Notes: generated from the letters alone by a model not told the origin. Positions 23,901 to 36,700 are shown, counted from the first letter of the stretch. The stretch: 64,000 nucleotides of DNA from Massospora cicadina (GCA_022478985.1 JAKSZP010017332.1:59774-123773); one strand, 5' to 3'. Translations and numbers: made by a program.

Positions 23901-24560
23901 GTTGTCTTGAAGTGGGAGATGTGGGGTTGGAATTTTGCCAGCGTTAGGACAAGGTCAATGCAGGTCATGGACCTTAGTTGGCCGTTGTGGATGTGGGGAC
24001 ATGTCATGTTTTTGAGCAGCGGGGCATGTTGCAGCAGCGCATCCATTAGTTTAAGGGTGGCCTTTAGAACGTGCAGTTCTATGTGACCCTGGGGGGCGTG
24101 GGGTGAGGAAGGCCACCAGTCCATTTGTGTGTTTAGCCAACAGTTCATGTCACCGACTAGGAAAGAGTCTGGGGGTAGCGGGAGGTTTTGACTGATGAGA
24201 AAAATTCCTGACGCTTGTGTGCACTGTTTGGGGCATAGACGTTGATGATTGTGTGCGCTACATCAGCCCACGAGAAAGTGACAACAAGCACTTGGCCATT
24301 TAGGAATGTTTCTGAGGATAAAAATTTGAAAAATTGTTTTTCTGAATTAGCACCCCACAGTGCTTCGAACAAAAGGATAGTGATGGGGAGAGCATTGTTT
24401 TCCAAGTTTCCTTGGAACCCTGTGGACAGTGGGACTCCTGGATGGCCAGGATATCCACGGGTAAGTTGTGTTGTAAAAAACTCAGTTTCCTAGCCTGGGA
24501 TGGGGAAGCCTTGAGTCCGGCAATATTTAACATCCCTAAAGTGAAGGTTTCCCCCATCAC
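20933..24560 (-). pseudogene. LINE 2 ORF2: AP endonuclease, RT, zf-RVT domain
   Basis: The endonuclease N-terminus (24300-24560) has FTLGMLNIAGLKASPSQARK and VDILAIQESHCPQG. Its C-terminal part (23876-24148) has SMTCIDLVL and ends in FSDH. RT segments follow: ANWRPISLTNTDTKIL (22860-23105), LVSLDQQKAYDRVNWEYL (22632-22844) and FADD at 22490-22501. The C-terminal 252 codons (20933-21691) include CVMCGQYGTLFHRLEKCP, a CCHC-like zinc domain, and a Trp-rich tail. Stops and frameshifts separate the pieces, including a break after RT. The product would nick target DNA and copy the element RNA. Confidence 0.85.
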
Positions 24561-24564
24561 ACCT

Positions 24565-25980
24565 TAAGTGCAAGGGGGTGGGCACCTGGGCCCACCAGCC
24601 TCCTCTAGTTCACCATGGGCCTTCACAGCAGCACGGGTGTTAGCAGTAATGCTATCAGGGTTTTTTTTAATTTTTGTGGAAAGAGTTACATTGGCTTTAG
24701 CCTTCGCTTTTTGTTTTCATGACATCAGACGAATTTTTTGCGGTGTGGATAGATTTGGTGCACCGTTGAGCGGGTCAAAAAAAATTTCAGTTGGATAGGT
24801 CCCAAGTCAATTTTGACTGGAGCTTGGGTGTAACAATTGGGTGAGATCGAATCCCCCATCAGATCCTCAGATTGAGTGGCCCACTTGGCATGGGCTTCCC
24901 AATCTGATTGGTTGATGGATTCCTAAGTTGCTTCCGCCACAAAAGTTTCCATGTCCTCCTGGCGTTGTGAGTTTGGGATAGTGGTGGTGGCCTTGGCCAC
25001 TTCCTTGGTGCGGCCCTGCAGGCCTGCTTGGCCTTCTTCCACTCTTGCGGGGAGATTGGCTTTACCAGTAGGTAGCAGCCTTGTGCTCCCCATGGGATAG
25101 CCTCTTTGGTACTTGCAGTTGGTTTAAAGTGCGCCTCTCCGCTGGCCATGGCCACAGAGGGGTGCTCTTGGAATGTGACGCCCTCCTTGATGGGACACGC
25201 ATGTGCCTTATGGCCAAACGCATCACAGTGGTTTGCAAATGGGGGGCGCGCTGTCCACGGTCACCTGGAATGGGTGGGTGGTATGCCCTGCAATATTGAT
25301 AAAAGTGGAGTGCGGAATCTGGGTTAGGTCCTTTGTGATCTCCTCAGTTGGGTCAGGACTGCGATGGCTTTGCCAGTGCACAGGTGTGGCATCAGTGTGA
25401 AGCATTGCATTTTGAAAGATTGTATTTTGCCATATATGGTGAGACCATCTTTCAAGTGTTGTTCCAAAATGTCATGTTTTACCGTAGTGGGCAAAAAGTC
25501 AAATGTGAGGAAAATTTGGTTTGATTTTGTCCATCTGGAGCGTTTGGTTTTGATGACCCGTTGCCCTTCAGGGAGGTCAACCACTACTTGCACCGCCACA
25601 GCCTCATCTGCTGCCTTTTTGCTTTCAAACCTAGGTCCAGCCAACCACATGACATGGAGTGAGGTGCAACGTACACCGCAGTTAGGAAAATTGTGTGCAC
25701 ATCTTCACAAAATTTTTCCCATAAGGCCATTTGTTAGATGTCCAGATACACGCGTACTCTGAATTCCACCAATGAAAGTGTCTGGGAGTGTGGCGTGTTG
25801 ATGTACTGGTTGCATCGTGCTTGCCATGTGAGTATCTCCGGGGAAATAGTGACCACCAGTTTTTTAAAATTTTTGTCTGTTCCGCCAGTTTCTCTGGGGC
25901 GTTTTTGAACGTTGGAGGCCGCAGGCCTTCCTCCTGTTCCTCTTACCTTACTTGCCTAACTGCTCCCTGACATGGGCGCA
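24565..25980 (-). pseudogene. LINE 2 ORF1, heavily broken
   Basis: The best preserved part (25324-25650) contains VVVDLPEGQRVIKTKRSRW and ILEQHLKDGLTIYGKIQ, near-identical to LINE 3 ORF1. A one-base deletion lies inside the CCHC knuckle region near 25225, so the first Cys and the rest of the knuckle are in different frames. The C-terminal part is Lys/Ala-rich (EWKKAKQACRAAPRKW, 24859-25155). The predicted start near 25978 is interrupted by stops. RNA binding is inferred from the knuckle in the sister copy. Confidence 0.75.
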
Positions 25981-26073
25981 GACTAATCTCCTCTGTGAGA
26001 TTATCAAACTAGATTCAGTCTTGAATTGAATAGGTTGCAAAAGTGATTGCAACGAGAAAGAAAAGTTGAATCA

Positions 26074-26086
26074 TTATTTTTATTAT
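26074..26086. repeat. Target-site duplication of LINE 2 (right)
   Basis: TTATTTTTATTAT, identical to 20790-20802. Confidence 0.7.
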
Positions 26087-26105
26087 GATTTTTAGTTTTA
26101 GTTCA

Positions 26106-26148
26106 GTAATGTCCGTCCCCTGGTCAGCTTACCTTGGTTAAATAAAAA
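26106..26148 (+). repeat. Short copy of the LINE 1 3' tail, opposite orientation
   Basis: The plus strand here matches the reverse complement of 12445-12487 with about three mismatches, sharing GTCCCCTGGTCAGCTTACCT and ending GTTAAATAAAAA. This is the extreme 3' end of LINE 1. It lies in the 239 bp unique stretch between LINEs 2 and 3. A severely 5'-truncated insertion is the simplest reading. I see no convincing target duplication. Confidence 0.55.
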
Positions 26149-26325
26149 GTATGGAGATTATTATTCATTGTTGAAAAAGTACTATTATTAAGTTTAACAC
26201 TTGACCAGTACCTCCTCTCAAAATATTCAGGATGTTTTCAATAGGGATTCATTTCCTAGTACCACCTAACTCAATCCAAGCTCAGATCCTCATTTACAGT
26301 TTCTCTCTGATGATACACAGTCAGC

Positions 26326-26341
26326 ATCAATCCCCAATTCA
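26326..26341. repeat. Target-site duplication of LINE 3 (left)
   Basis: ATCAATCCCCAATTCA, exactly repeated at 31633-31648. Confidence 0.92.
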
Positions 26342-26489
26342 TTTTAAATTTTAAATTTTAAATTTATTGCGGGGAAGGCCGACCATGGGTTGGACACTTC
26401 TGAATATGACTCAGATGAGACAAAACTTAGTACCAGGTGAGGCACCCCAGAGAAGCGATGCTATCTCTTGTTGCCAGCGGGAACGCCAC

Positions 26490-29400
26490 TTATGGGAAGG
26501 GGGAGGGAACGTGTGTAGGGGGCGTAGCCACTATTGAGCACGTGTGGAGGAAGGGGTCTGATTTGATGAACCAGACTGGGAACCAGGAGGAGACCAGCTG
26601 CCGGCGACGTGGTGGGAGATATCCAAATATCCACGCTTTAAAGTGATCCACCAAATGAGACCAAAATCTGTGGACAGCTTCAGGGAGGGTGGGGATGGAT
26701 CCGGCGATGGCATCCAAGACAATCGTGTGGATAGTCCACATGGCGATTGCAACCACCAGAGCACGAAGGAGGGTGGGGGAGGGGGAGGCCATTGATAAGG
26801 CAAACATATCTCTTGACAGACTGAAGGGATGTGTTTGATCCTGGCCTAGCAGACGTTGGACTTCGCGCCATATTACTTTAGAGGTGGGGCACTTCTCCAG
26901 GCGGCGAAACAGCGTTCCATACTGGCCACACACGACACAGGATGAGTGTAAAGCATTAGAGCGCTCAGCTGTACGATACACCCGCCTCAGGCAGCGCCAC
27001 ACATGGGAGCGGACTTGAGGCTGCAACAGAGGATGGTGTGCGTATTTCCAGATAGTCTTTTGGGTCTCAGTGGAATAAGGGATGTCCATCATGTCCAGGT
27101 AGTCCACCCTGGATAGGACTTGGGGTCGAATGGGGATCACGCCATCATGGATGGGTAGCCCCTGTACCTCTTGTGTGAACTGAGGAGAGGGGCGGCCTCT
27201 TCAGGTTGTATGTCCACTAATACGAATTCTCCACTCTGCGCTTCGCATGGAGAGTAGGATTCGTTTGTAGTGGGTTTTGGTCCCGTGAGGACCTGTGGCT
27301 GATGTGTGTGATGCGAGGTATTTCATCAGGGAGTGGGGGTTTGATGGATTGTTGAGGCCCAAGGCTCAGAGAAGTTGGAGTGGGCCGCGCGGGACCAGTG
27401 TTGGGATGGGAGTGTAGGAGCAGTGACGGCCGCAATCCAGGTGCCTAGGATCTTGGCGGCATGGGCTTTGAAGTCAAGTAGGCCCATGCCACCATGATGA
27501 TGAGGGCCAAACATGACCTCTCAGCCGTACTGGTGGAGGGCGTCCTGACCAAAGCCAACCTTGTAGCAAAGCATACAGGGATTTGAAGAAGCTTGGGGAG
27601 AAGGGGATGGCGTGGGCTCCAAACCAGACTTTGGATAGGAGCATAGAGTTGGCAAGAACAACCCTGCCAGTGAGGGTAGTAGGGTGGGCTCTGAGAGAGG
27701 CTATTCGCTTCTGTCACGTTGTCCAGTATATGGCACTCCATTACTGCTGATGCGTATCCTCCTGCCTCCAACCACACGCCCAGATGGCGTACCGGTCCTA
27801 TGGTAGGTCGCGGCACAAAGGGGAGCACCAGTGGAGCGGTGTGTTTTGAGTTAGTAAGGCGTGGACTTGGGCGAGCAGATGGGCTGGGTTGGGAACTACT
27901 TGCTGGGGCTCCAGCAGTTCTGAAACCGACCAAGGAGGATGATTTCAGTTTTGGAGGCGTTCAGTGCCACGTTGCTTACCCGGGAATATTCCTGGATGAG
28001 GGCTTCAAGCGCGCGTATCTTTGTTATTAGACACCCCACCACGCAATCATCTGCAAATGCCATCATCTTGACTGGGGTTTGGCCTGGCACATGAACCCCA
28101 GTGAGTTGGGCATTCATATTTCGCAGTAGTGGGTCAAGGCTGAAGTTGTATAAGAGTGGGCTCAGGGGGTCCCCTTGTTGTAGGCCCCTTTGAGGACGGA
28201 CTACTTCCATTAGGAAACCTGGGCCGCGCACAGCCATTGTTGCAGATTCCGTGAGCAGCATCACCCAGTTAATGAAGCGGGGAGGTAGGCGGAATTGTTG
28301 GAGGCAGGCCCTAAGGTATTCCCAGTTTACTCTATCATAGGCCTTTTGTTGGTCCAAGAATACAAGTGCCCCAGAGGCTGTGGACTGACACACATTAGCC
28401 ACAGAGTGCACGTTATCCCAAATCGACCTTCTGGGGATGAAACCGAATTGTTCTGGAGAGATGGTGGCAGATGCTACAGTCCCTAAATGGTTAGCCATGA
28501 TTTTTGTTAAAATTTTGGTGTCTGTGTTTGTTAGAGAAATGGGGCGCCAGTTGGCTAAGTCTAGCCTATCCTCTTTCTTGAAGAGTGTGACTGTAAAGGC
28601 CTCATGTCCTCCTGGTAGGAGGCGCATTTCCAACAGGCTTTGGTTGAGTGAGGCTAGCAGCAATGGGGGTATATATTTAAAATATTTTTTGTAGAACTCA
28701 TATGGAATGCCATCTGGGCCTGGGCATTTTTGGTTTGGCGCACCGCGAATGGTAGTCCATAATTCATTTGGAGTAATTAAATTCACTATTTCCGGGTATT
28801 GGAAAATGGTGCAGATATGAGCTCTGTCAAGAAATTCCGCCATTTTGGCCGGCTGAATTGGTTCAGCTCGGTATAACTTGTAGTAATATCTTTGCGTTTT
28901 GATTGCCACTTCGGCCAGTGTGTCCACAATAGAATCATCCGATCTTTGCACCTGTGTGCAGGCCATGCTCTGGCGTGGTGCAAAAAAATTTTTGAAGAAG
29001 TATGCGGTGCACTTGTCGCCTTTAGTGATGCATGTGGCCCTGTATTGGACACAAACCTGATGTTTGTGTTGCCTTTCAAGTGCGTTGAGGTGGGCTGCTG
29101 CCTCTGCCCACTTCTGGCCCCATGCAGGGCTATATCCTGAGGCTGGAATGTTGGACTCCAAGTGGGCCAATTCCGCCAGCGCACGCGATATAACTGCCGA
29201 TGTGGCTCGTGAGCGTCTGGATGAGAGATGGCGATAGTGGCAGATGGTGTCTTCTTTGAAAGTTGCCCATGTGGAAATGGGGTCCGCACAAAACAGTGCA
29301 ACAAACAATTTTGCCAAAGTTGCTTCTTCCACCCACGTGGAAAATCCTGGCGACGCAAGCTCTGGGGGCGGATTTTGCACCAATGTGGGCCTTTGCAATT

Positions 29401-30110
29401 GTGACGGGTAAGTGGTATGTTATCAAGACCAGTTGGTGGTCGGAGAATTCCATTTTCATTGTTTTGAAGTGGGAGATATGGGGTTGGAATTTCGCCGGCG
29501 CTAGAATAAGGTCAATGCGGGTCATGGATTTTAATTGGCCGTTGTGGACATGGGGACGCATCATGTTTTTGAGCAGTGGGGCATGTCATGGCAGCGCATC
29601 CATTAACCCAAGGGTGGCTTTTAGAACGCGTAGTTCTACGTGACCCTGTGGGGCGTGGGGTGAGGGCGGCCACTGGTCCATTGGTGAGGTTAGCCAACAG
29701 TTCATGTCACCAATTAAGAAAGAATTGGGGGTAGCGGGAGGGATTTGACCGATGAGAAAAATTCCTGACGCTCTTGTGCACCATTTGGGGCATAAATGTT
29801 GACAATTGTGTGTGCAACATCAGCCCATGAGAAGGTGACAACGAGCATTCGGTCATTTAGGAATGTTTCTGAAGATGTAAATTTAAAAAAATTGTTTTTC
29901 CAAATTAGCACCCCACAGTGCTTTGACTAAAAGGATAGGGATGGTAGGAGCATTGTTTTCCAAGCATCCTCGGAACCTCGTGGACAGTGGGCTTCCTGGA
30001 TGGCCAGGATATCCACGGGTAAATTATTTTGTAAAAACTCAGTTTCCTAGCTTGGGACGGGGAGGCCTTGAGTCCGGCGATATTCAGCGTCCCTAGAGTG
30101 AAGGTTTCCC
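26490..30110 (-). pseudogene. LINE 3 ORF2: AP endonuclease, RT, zf-RVT domain
   Basis: Endonuclease begins FTLGTLNIAGLKASPSQARK near 30102, in the same open frame as ORF1, then a frameshift follows. Its C-terminal part (29130-29564) includes KSMTRIDLILAPAKF and FSDHQLV. A 500-codon open stretch (27896-29398) covers the linker and nearly all of RT: CPGPDGIPYEFYKK, LANWRPISLTNTDTKIL, EQFGFIPRRSIWDNV, LVFLDQQKAYDRVNW, LQQGDPLSPLLYNF and the catalytic FADD at 28046-28057. A frameshift near 27900 separates the thumb. The last 216 codons (26490-27140) carry CVVCGQYGTLFRRLEKCP, the zinc motif, with Arg where LINE 2 has His. It is close to intact but not functional. Confidence 0.88.
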
Positions 30111-31536
30111 CATCGCACCTTAGGTGTGAGGGGGTGGGCCCCCTGGCCCACCAGCCTCTTTCCAGGTCCCCACAGGCTTTCACAGCCACGTGGGTATTAG
30201 CCACAACGCTATTGGGGGTTTTGTTAATTTTTGTGGAAAGAGTCATGTTGGCTTTGGCCTTCACTTTTTGTTTTCCCGACGTCGGACAAATTTTTTGTGG
30301 TGCGGATAAGTTTGGTGCACCGTCGAGTGGGGCAAAAAAAATTTTTTTGGTTGGGATAGGTCCCAAGTCAGTTTTGACCGGGGCTTGGGTGCAGCGATTG
30401 GGTGAGATTGAATCTCCCATCAGATCCTCAGATTGAGTGGCCCATTTGGCTTGGGCCTCCCAATCTGATTGGGTGATGGATTCCCAAGTTGCTTCCGCCG
30501 CGAAGGTCGCCATGTCCTCCTGGCGTTGTGAGTGTGGGATGGTGGTGGTGACCTTGGCCGCTTCCTTGGCCGCGGTCCTATGGGCCTGCTTGGCCTTCTT
30601 CCACTCCTGCGGGGAGATGGGCTTTACCAATAGGTAGCAGCCTTGTGCTCCCCACAGGAAAGCCTCTTTGGTGCTTGTGGTTGGTTTGTAGTGCGCCTCT
30701 CCACTGGCCATGGCCGCTGAGGGGTGCTCTTGGAATGTAACGCCCTCTTTGATGGGGCACACATGTGCTTTATGGCCGAACACATCACAGTGGGTGCAAA
30801 TGGGGGTCGCGCTGTCCACGGTTACCTGGAATGGGTGGGTGGTGTGCCCTGCGATGTCAATAAAGGTGGAGTGCGGGATCTGGGTTAGGTCCTTCGTGAT
30901 CTCCTCAGTTGGGGTCAGAACTGCGATGGCTTTGCCGGTGCACAGGTGTGGCATCAGCATGAAACGTTGCATTTTGAAAGATTGTATCTCGCCATATATG
31001 GTGAGACCATCTTTCAGGTGTTGCTCCAAAATGTCACGTTTTACCGTAGTAGACAAAAAGTCAAACGTGAGGAAAATTTGGTTTGATTTTGTCCATCTGG
31101 TGCATTTAGTTTTGATGACCCATTGCCCTTCAGGGAGGTCAACCACTACGCGCACCGCTGCAGCCTCATCTGCTGCTATTTTGCTTTCAAAACCTAGGTC
31201 CAGCCAACCGCGCGACATGGAGTGAGGTGCAACGTACACTGTGTCAGGAAAATTTTGTGTACATCTTCACAAAATTTTTCCCATAGGGCCGTTTTTGGAT
31301 GTCCAGATACACATGGACTCCAAATTCCACCGATGAAAGTGGCTGGGAATGTGGCGTGTTGATGTACTGGTTGCATCATGCTTGCCACATGAGTATCTCT
31401 CCGGGGAAATTGTGACCGCCAGTTTTTTTAGATTTTTTTCTATTCCGCCAGATTCTCTGGGGCGTTTTCGAATGTTAGAGGCCGCGGGCCTTCCACCTGC
31501 TTCTCTTGCCTTGCTTGCCCAACTGCTCCCAGACAT
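30111..31536 (-). pseudogene. LINE 3 ORF1 with CCHC knuckle, reading into the endonuclease
   Basis: The start at 31536 gives MSGSSWASKAREAGGR. A frameshift near 31380 moves the reading to the frame of the long open stretch (29905-31239). That stretch holds VVVDLPEGQWVIKTK, an RRM-like segment with ILEQHLKDGLTIYGEIQ, the CCHC knuckle CTHCDVFGHKAHVC at 30757-30798, then a Lys/Ala-rich tail. No stop separates it from the endonuclease start at about 30102, unlike LINE 1, which has one TGA at the equivalent place. The RRM-like label is by pattern only. The role would be RNA binding in the LINE ribonucleoprotein. Confidence 0.8.
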
Positions 31537-31632
31537 GGGCGCAGACTAATCCCCTCTATGATATTATCAAAGTAGATGTAGTCTTAATTGAATGGGTTGC
31601 AAAAGTGTTTGCAACAAGAAAGAAAAGTTTTT

Positions 31633-31648
31633 ATCAATCCCCAATTCA
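31633..31648. repeat. Target-site duplication of LINE 3 (right)
   Basis: ATCAATCCCCAATTCA, identical to 26326-26341. Confidence 0.92.
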
Positions 31649-33188
31649 ATTCAGCTTCTTTCTCTGGATCCACGCTCAGATCCTTACTCTTTATCCTAAA
31701 GAGTCTCCCAATTAGAGCATACAGCAATAATTTCTTTGAGAAATAATAAAATCAAAATGGATTCTGGTATGATACTTAATTACTGGTAAAAATGTTTTCT
31801 GCCTAAGTATATATCTAAGTATATTTTATTAGTGAATTTCTTAGGGAAATTTATAGTTTGAATTTGTCACCCAACCCTCAGTTAGCACCTTCTCAATGAA
31901 ACGTCAGCCGTTGCCATTGAATCACCCATCCACATCTCATCAACAATGGTCTTCCCCATCCTGGCTAGGATTCCATCATTGGACATCCTCAAGACCTAAA
32001 ATGGAAAAAGTCAGAAAAAATGTCCCTAATGTTTTCCTCTTCATCCCAGCAAACCAACCATATTTAGCAAGTGACCTGCTTGGGTAATGGGACTTGTTAC
32101 CTATTAAGCAGATTGTGAACCAATAAATTGATTTGCTAGTTGCAGGCATTATCACTCACCTTGCAACTTAATCCTTTAATTTTCAATTGGTTGGTGATGA
32201 AACCTGACCAATACCAATTAGTACTCCTGATAGTTAATTATTTATCAACTATCAGATGCCCCTATTTTGTTGGCAACTCTGCCCAACGAGATTTCAATCA
32301 TTCATCTGGATTAATCCCTGATGGATCTGACCAAGGTGAATAACCTAAAATCCCCTGAACATTATTATCCCATCAAATCAGGGTCAACCAATATTCAAGT
32401 CACTTCGCTATAGGGAAATATCCCCTAGCAACCCCTGCTAATCTATTCAGCTGGGAATATGGCAAAAATCCCAACAATGGTTTAGTTGATTTGATTAGCC
32501 TAATTACAATGTAACTTACTAATGTCCAATTACAATACTTAATTTGATTTATTTGCTTAGTTGATTTGATTAGTTCAGTTATGAATTAAGCTGGACATCC
32601 ATCTAAAATACTTAATTTAATTTATTAATTTAGTTGTTTTGATTTGTTAAATTTCTTAATAAACTTACCAATAGCCATCTTTAATATTCAAGCTTGTCCA
32701 AATATGATATTGTTTCAATGCCCAGTTTTTGTTTTTTCCAGCCATATGACATATGCATGTCAAAACTACACTTAACTGCTCTATAGTTAAGCAAGAGAAG
32801 CATGTTGTTATTGGTATACAATATATATATAACTGACATTAGAATTTAGTACTTTTATCATATGAATAAACTTTTATGTTAAGTTTATAAATTAAATCTA
32901 ATCTCTTGAGTCACATATCAATGTAAAGACTGATTTTTAGATGAAAGAACAAACTTTTTTATTAAACGTTGTAAAGAGCTTGTTTTTTCAATCTGATTTG
33001 TAAATTCTGCTATGAACTGGTGATTAAAGTGTAAGGTTAACTTTTGGTTAGCACTAAATTGATGTCAGATTTCAAAACTATCAAATCAATCAAAACCACA
33101 CTAATTAATCTGCTAAAACAATATTTAATTCAAATTAAAAATATTAACAATTTTAACTTCTTATATATAAAGTTTTTTCTTTTATTAA
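31649..33188. other. AT-rich spacer, no gene seen
   Basis: No coding frame of note. The sequence is AT-rich with many short homopolymer runs. A 209 bp segment (32268-32476) has TGTTGG at one end and CCAACA at the other, like a small solo LTR, and its first bases TGTTGGCAAC match 20466-20475. Its flanks do not form a clear duplication. The rest shows nothing I can identify. Confidence 0.5.
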
Positions 33189-33688
33189 TGTTATAAAATT
33201 GGTGGAAGCGTTAATATATGCCATAAGGGTTTTTGCACAGGGTTCAGCCCACTGAGCTATAATACCAACAATATGATTATTGTTGCCCTTGGAAACAACA
33301 GAATAAACTAATTTAATAAATATGGAGCACTTGCTTCCACTACACTATTTTATTTTTATATATTAAACACAGTGATTCTCACTGTTTCACTCTCTCAAAT
33401 AATATTAACAACTTTTTCTCTTAATCATCTCATCTCGCCTATATTGTAGTAACTTTGGATGATACTGCTTCCATGGCTTAGTGATTTAATTTGCCATATC
33501 TCATTGGTTCTAGCAACTCTTCATTCGTTACTTTCATGATCACCTAATTCAAATAAATTTCCCAACAACCCAATATTGCTTCACCTTGAGGCGTTAAAAT
33601 AATCATAAAAATATTAAACTCAGAGGATCCTCTCCATTCTGCCAAAATGACTTAGGGCAGATTGTCTAGTCATGTCATAATCATGACA
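33189..33688 (-). repeat. Element C 3' LTR
   Basis: TGTTATAAAATTGG... to ...ATCATGACA, 500 bp, pairs with 58439-58939. Confidence 0.92.
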
Positions 33689-33706
33689 TTACCCCCCTTT
33701 GACTGG
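33689..33706 (-). other. Element C polypurine tract
   Basis: Minus strand CAAAGGGGGGTAA directly abuts the 3' LTR terminus. Confidence 0.75.
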
Positions 33707-36700
33707 AAAATAAGGCTCCTATTGCTTATATTTCTTGAGGAACTTTACATGCACTCAGTTGATGATCCAACCACTAATGGGGTTCTTGATAGTATATACA
33801 TCCATACCTTTCTTCTCAATAACTTTGAATGGCCCAAACCAAATACTGGCCATCTTGTGTTTCTGCCCAAACCCATGTTGATTGTGTAATATAATCATGT
33901 CTCCATCTTTGAATTGTGCTAGGCCAATTTACCATACCTGATCAGCAGCCTGGTTTTTGATTGTCTTGGCTAAGCTGAACGAGTACACTTCAGTTTGTAA
34001 TTTAATCAGCATATTTGTTAGGGTGGTTAAATAGCATTGCAGATCCATTCCACCAGTGTCCTCTACACAAGCATATAGGATCACAGGCAAAGCGGGGTGC
34101 CATCCATAAAACAATTGGAATGGGCTTTTCCCATGTCAGAATGGTAGTTAATGTTGTAGGAAAACATTATGATAAAAAAGAGGGTACTCCAATCAGAGGG
34201 CCTATCTGTAACCAACTTCCATTGTATGTTCACCAGAGTCCCATTGACCCATTCAAACATTCTGTTGGACTTGGGGTGATACAGGATTGTTAGAACCCCA
34301 TGGATGGCCATCATTTCGTTGAGCTTGGGAAGTATGTGAGAGGTAAAATTAGTGCCACTGTCAATAAGGGTAAACTGTGGGCAGCCATGACGCTGAATGA
34401 TGCATTTCATTATGAACTTAGCCATAGTAACTGCCCCTAGATCCCAAATGGCCCGCGCCTCAACCCACCTGGTCAAGTGGTCAATTGCCACCAGGATATA
34501 CTTGGACCGGTTAGCTCCTGTTGGCAGAGGCTAACAACATCAAGGGAAACTGTATGCCAATAAAAGTGTGACTTCACTAACTGATATGAGGTCTTCTGGT
34601 GGAACGGATTTTCCACTTGGCACTGGTGACAGGAGGAGGTAGTATCAAGCACATCAAAGCTCATGCTTTCCCAGTAATATGAGGCCACAATAATTCCAAC
34701 GTCTTGCGCATGCCACCATGCCCAACTGCCCTATGTGTGCTCATGATAATGTTAGGCCGCTTTGAGGGTCACAGAAAGTTTACTGTGGATTGCAAATTTC
34801 GCTTGTACAACTCACCATTCCGCTGAAAAGTATTGGCTCAAATTTAATTTAACGCCTTGATGACTTGTGGTGGCTCATCATCATACTTTCCGCTGAGCAT
34901 CTTGTCATACATAATATTGCTCAGATTCGCTGTAACTGCAATAGTTGGTAGCCTTGACAAGCAATCAGCAATCTAGTCTTTTTCTTCTGGTTGGTAAAGG
35001 ATCTCAAAGTTGTAAGCCTGTAGTTTAAGGGCCCGTTAGGCTAGACGACCCTCTAGCTCCATAAGGTTCTGCAACCAGCGTAACAATGAATGATCCATCA
35101 CAACTTTAAACTTTACACCATGAAAATATAATCTAAATTGCTTGTAAGCATAAATAACTGCTAAGCACTCCCACTTGGTCACAGTATAATTACATTCATG
35201 GCTATTCAGGATTTTGGCTGCAGTACGCCACTAGGTGCTCCTCCCCTTCATCATCTTTTTGGGACAGAACTGCCCCCACAAAGGAAAGAGATGCATCTGT
35301 CTGTACAATGAATTCCCTTTCAAAATTAAGGTAGCATAACACTGGCGCATTGATCAACGCTGTTTAAAGAGTATCAAAGGAGCATCAAAAGTGTTCCGTC
35401 CATTCAAACGTGGCGTCCTTTTTTAATAACTCAAACAGTGGACCTCAAATACAACTAAATTTTGATATGAATCAGCAATAGTAGCCAACCATCCCTAAAG
35501 ATACTTGTATATCTCGTTTACTGCTTAATATAGTCATCTTCTAAATATTCTCCACCTTAGCTGGTTGAGGCCTCAGCCCTGTTGCATCAACTACAAAACC
35601 AAAGTACTCAAGCTGATCCTTAAAAAAGTGGCATTTCCAAGGTTTTATTTTTATGTTGACCTCAGCCAACTGGCGGAATACCTCTTTCAAATGGTTAAGG
35701 TGCTCAGAAAACGTGCGGGAGAAAACGTTAATCTCATCAAGGTATACAAGGACTCAGGATAGCTTCAAGTTGTTAAGGATAGTGTCCATCACCCATTGGA
35801 AAGTAGTCGGAGCATTACACAGCCCTTGTGGCATATGTGTCATTTAAAAAGCCCTTTTGATGTGATAATGGTTCATTTTTCTTGTTCCGCCACAGGTAAC
35901 TCAATCTGCCAATAGCCAGATATCAAATCCATTTCAGAGAAGTAATTCGCTCCTCCCAACAGGTTTAAAGCATGATCAATTTGTGGCAAAAGGTATGAGT
36001 CTTTTTTGTAACAATGTTGAGCTTGTGGTAGTCTGTTACTACCAGGTTGGTCCCATCCTTCTTTTTGACAATTAGGACAGAGGAAGCCTATGGTCTCTTT
36101 AATGGTTCAATCATTTCTTGCTCTAGCAGTTTATCAATTTCTGACATGACAACTTCTTCCTCTGCTCTAGATCAGCAGATCGGCTAAGATCTAATTAGGG
36201 GATGTTCCCCAGTGTCCACTCGATGGATCACTCCCCACATGCACCCTAAATAATAAATCAACAGCAAAGATCTATTTGTATTTTTGAAATAAGGCTTCTG
36301 CTTAATCTCTCTGGCCTTCCGTTAACACCATTAGATTCTCATGCGGTAAAACTGCCATTACACCAGGCTGTGTTTCAATGGGCAGACCAAATTCATCCAA
36401 ACAAACTGAACTCATGAACCTAAAGTACCTCTTCACTAGGATAAAATGTAAATACACCACTATTCGGTATCAACGGATTTGCATTGGTTTATCCTGAAGA
36501 TTTGCTACCAAGACTTAATTTCCAAATGTCTTGGAAGTATAATGCCTGGGGCCATGTGGGGCTCAAGCCATGATTGCTGATAAGGCCCAATGACCTCCCC
36601 TTAAAGCCCATCAGGCACTTCCACCTCTAATTTGGTGTTTATGATTACTTGGTGTCCAGAGGGATTGGATATAGGGCCCACAGCTCTAAGTGGTAGCCCT

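Larger units (their letters stand above)
20803..26073 (-). mobile_element. LINE 2, full-length non-LTR retrotransposon
   Basis: A 5.27 kb minus-strand LINE is nearly collinear with LINE 3. The 5' end (right) has the sequence CTTTTCTTTCTCGTTGCAA shared with LINE 3. The 3' end (left) reads CCATGGTCAGCC, then AAGCAATAAATTTATAAT in element sense. A 13 bp duplication flanks it. Both ORFs are broken. High similarity to LINE 3 in long stretches shows a family that was active relatively recently. Confidence 0.9.
26342..31632 (-). mobile_element. LINE 3, full-length non-LTR retrotransposon
   Basis: A 5.29 kb minus-strand LINE is flanked by an exact 16 bp duplication. Its 3' tail (left) consists of TTTAAAAT repeats after CAATAAA. 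The coding region is the best preserved of the three LINEs, with open frames of 444 and 500 codons. It lies only 239 bp from LINE 2 in the same orientation. The layout is ORF1, AP endonuclease, RT, C-terminal zinc domain. Confidence 0.93.

Noticed and set aside
12973..31225. Plus-strand open frames of 60-170 codons across the LINEs
   Set aside because: They are antisense shadows of ORF1/ORF2; the minus strand carries the RT, endonuclease and zinc motifs.
32268..32476. MITE or solo LTR with TGTTGG/CCAACA ends
   Set aside because: Ends are suggestive but the flanks (TATTT and ATGGT) do not duplicate and no second copy is complete, so it is noted only within the spacer entry.
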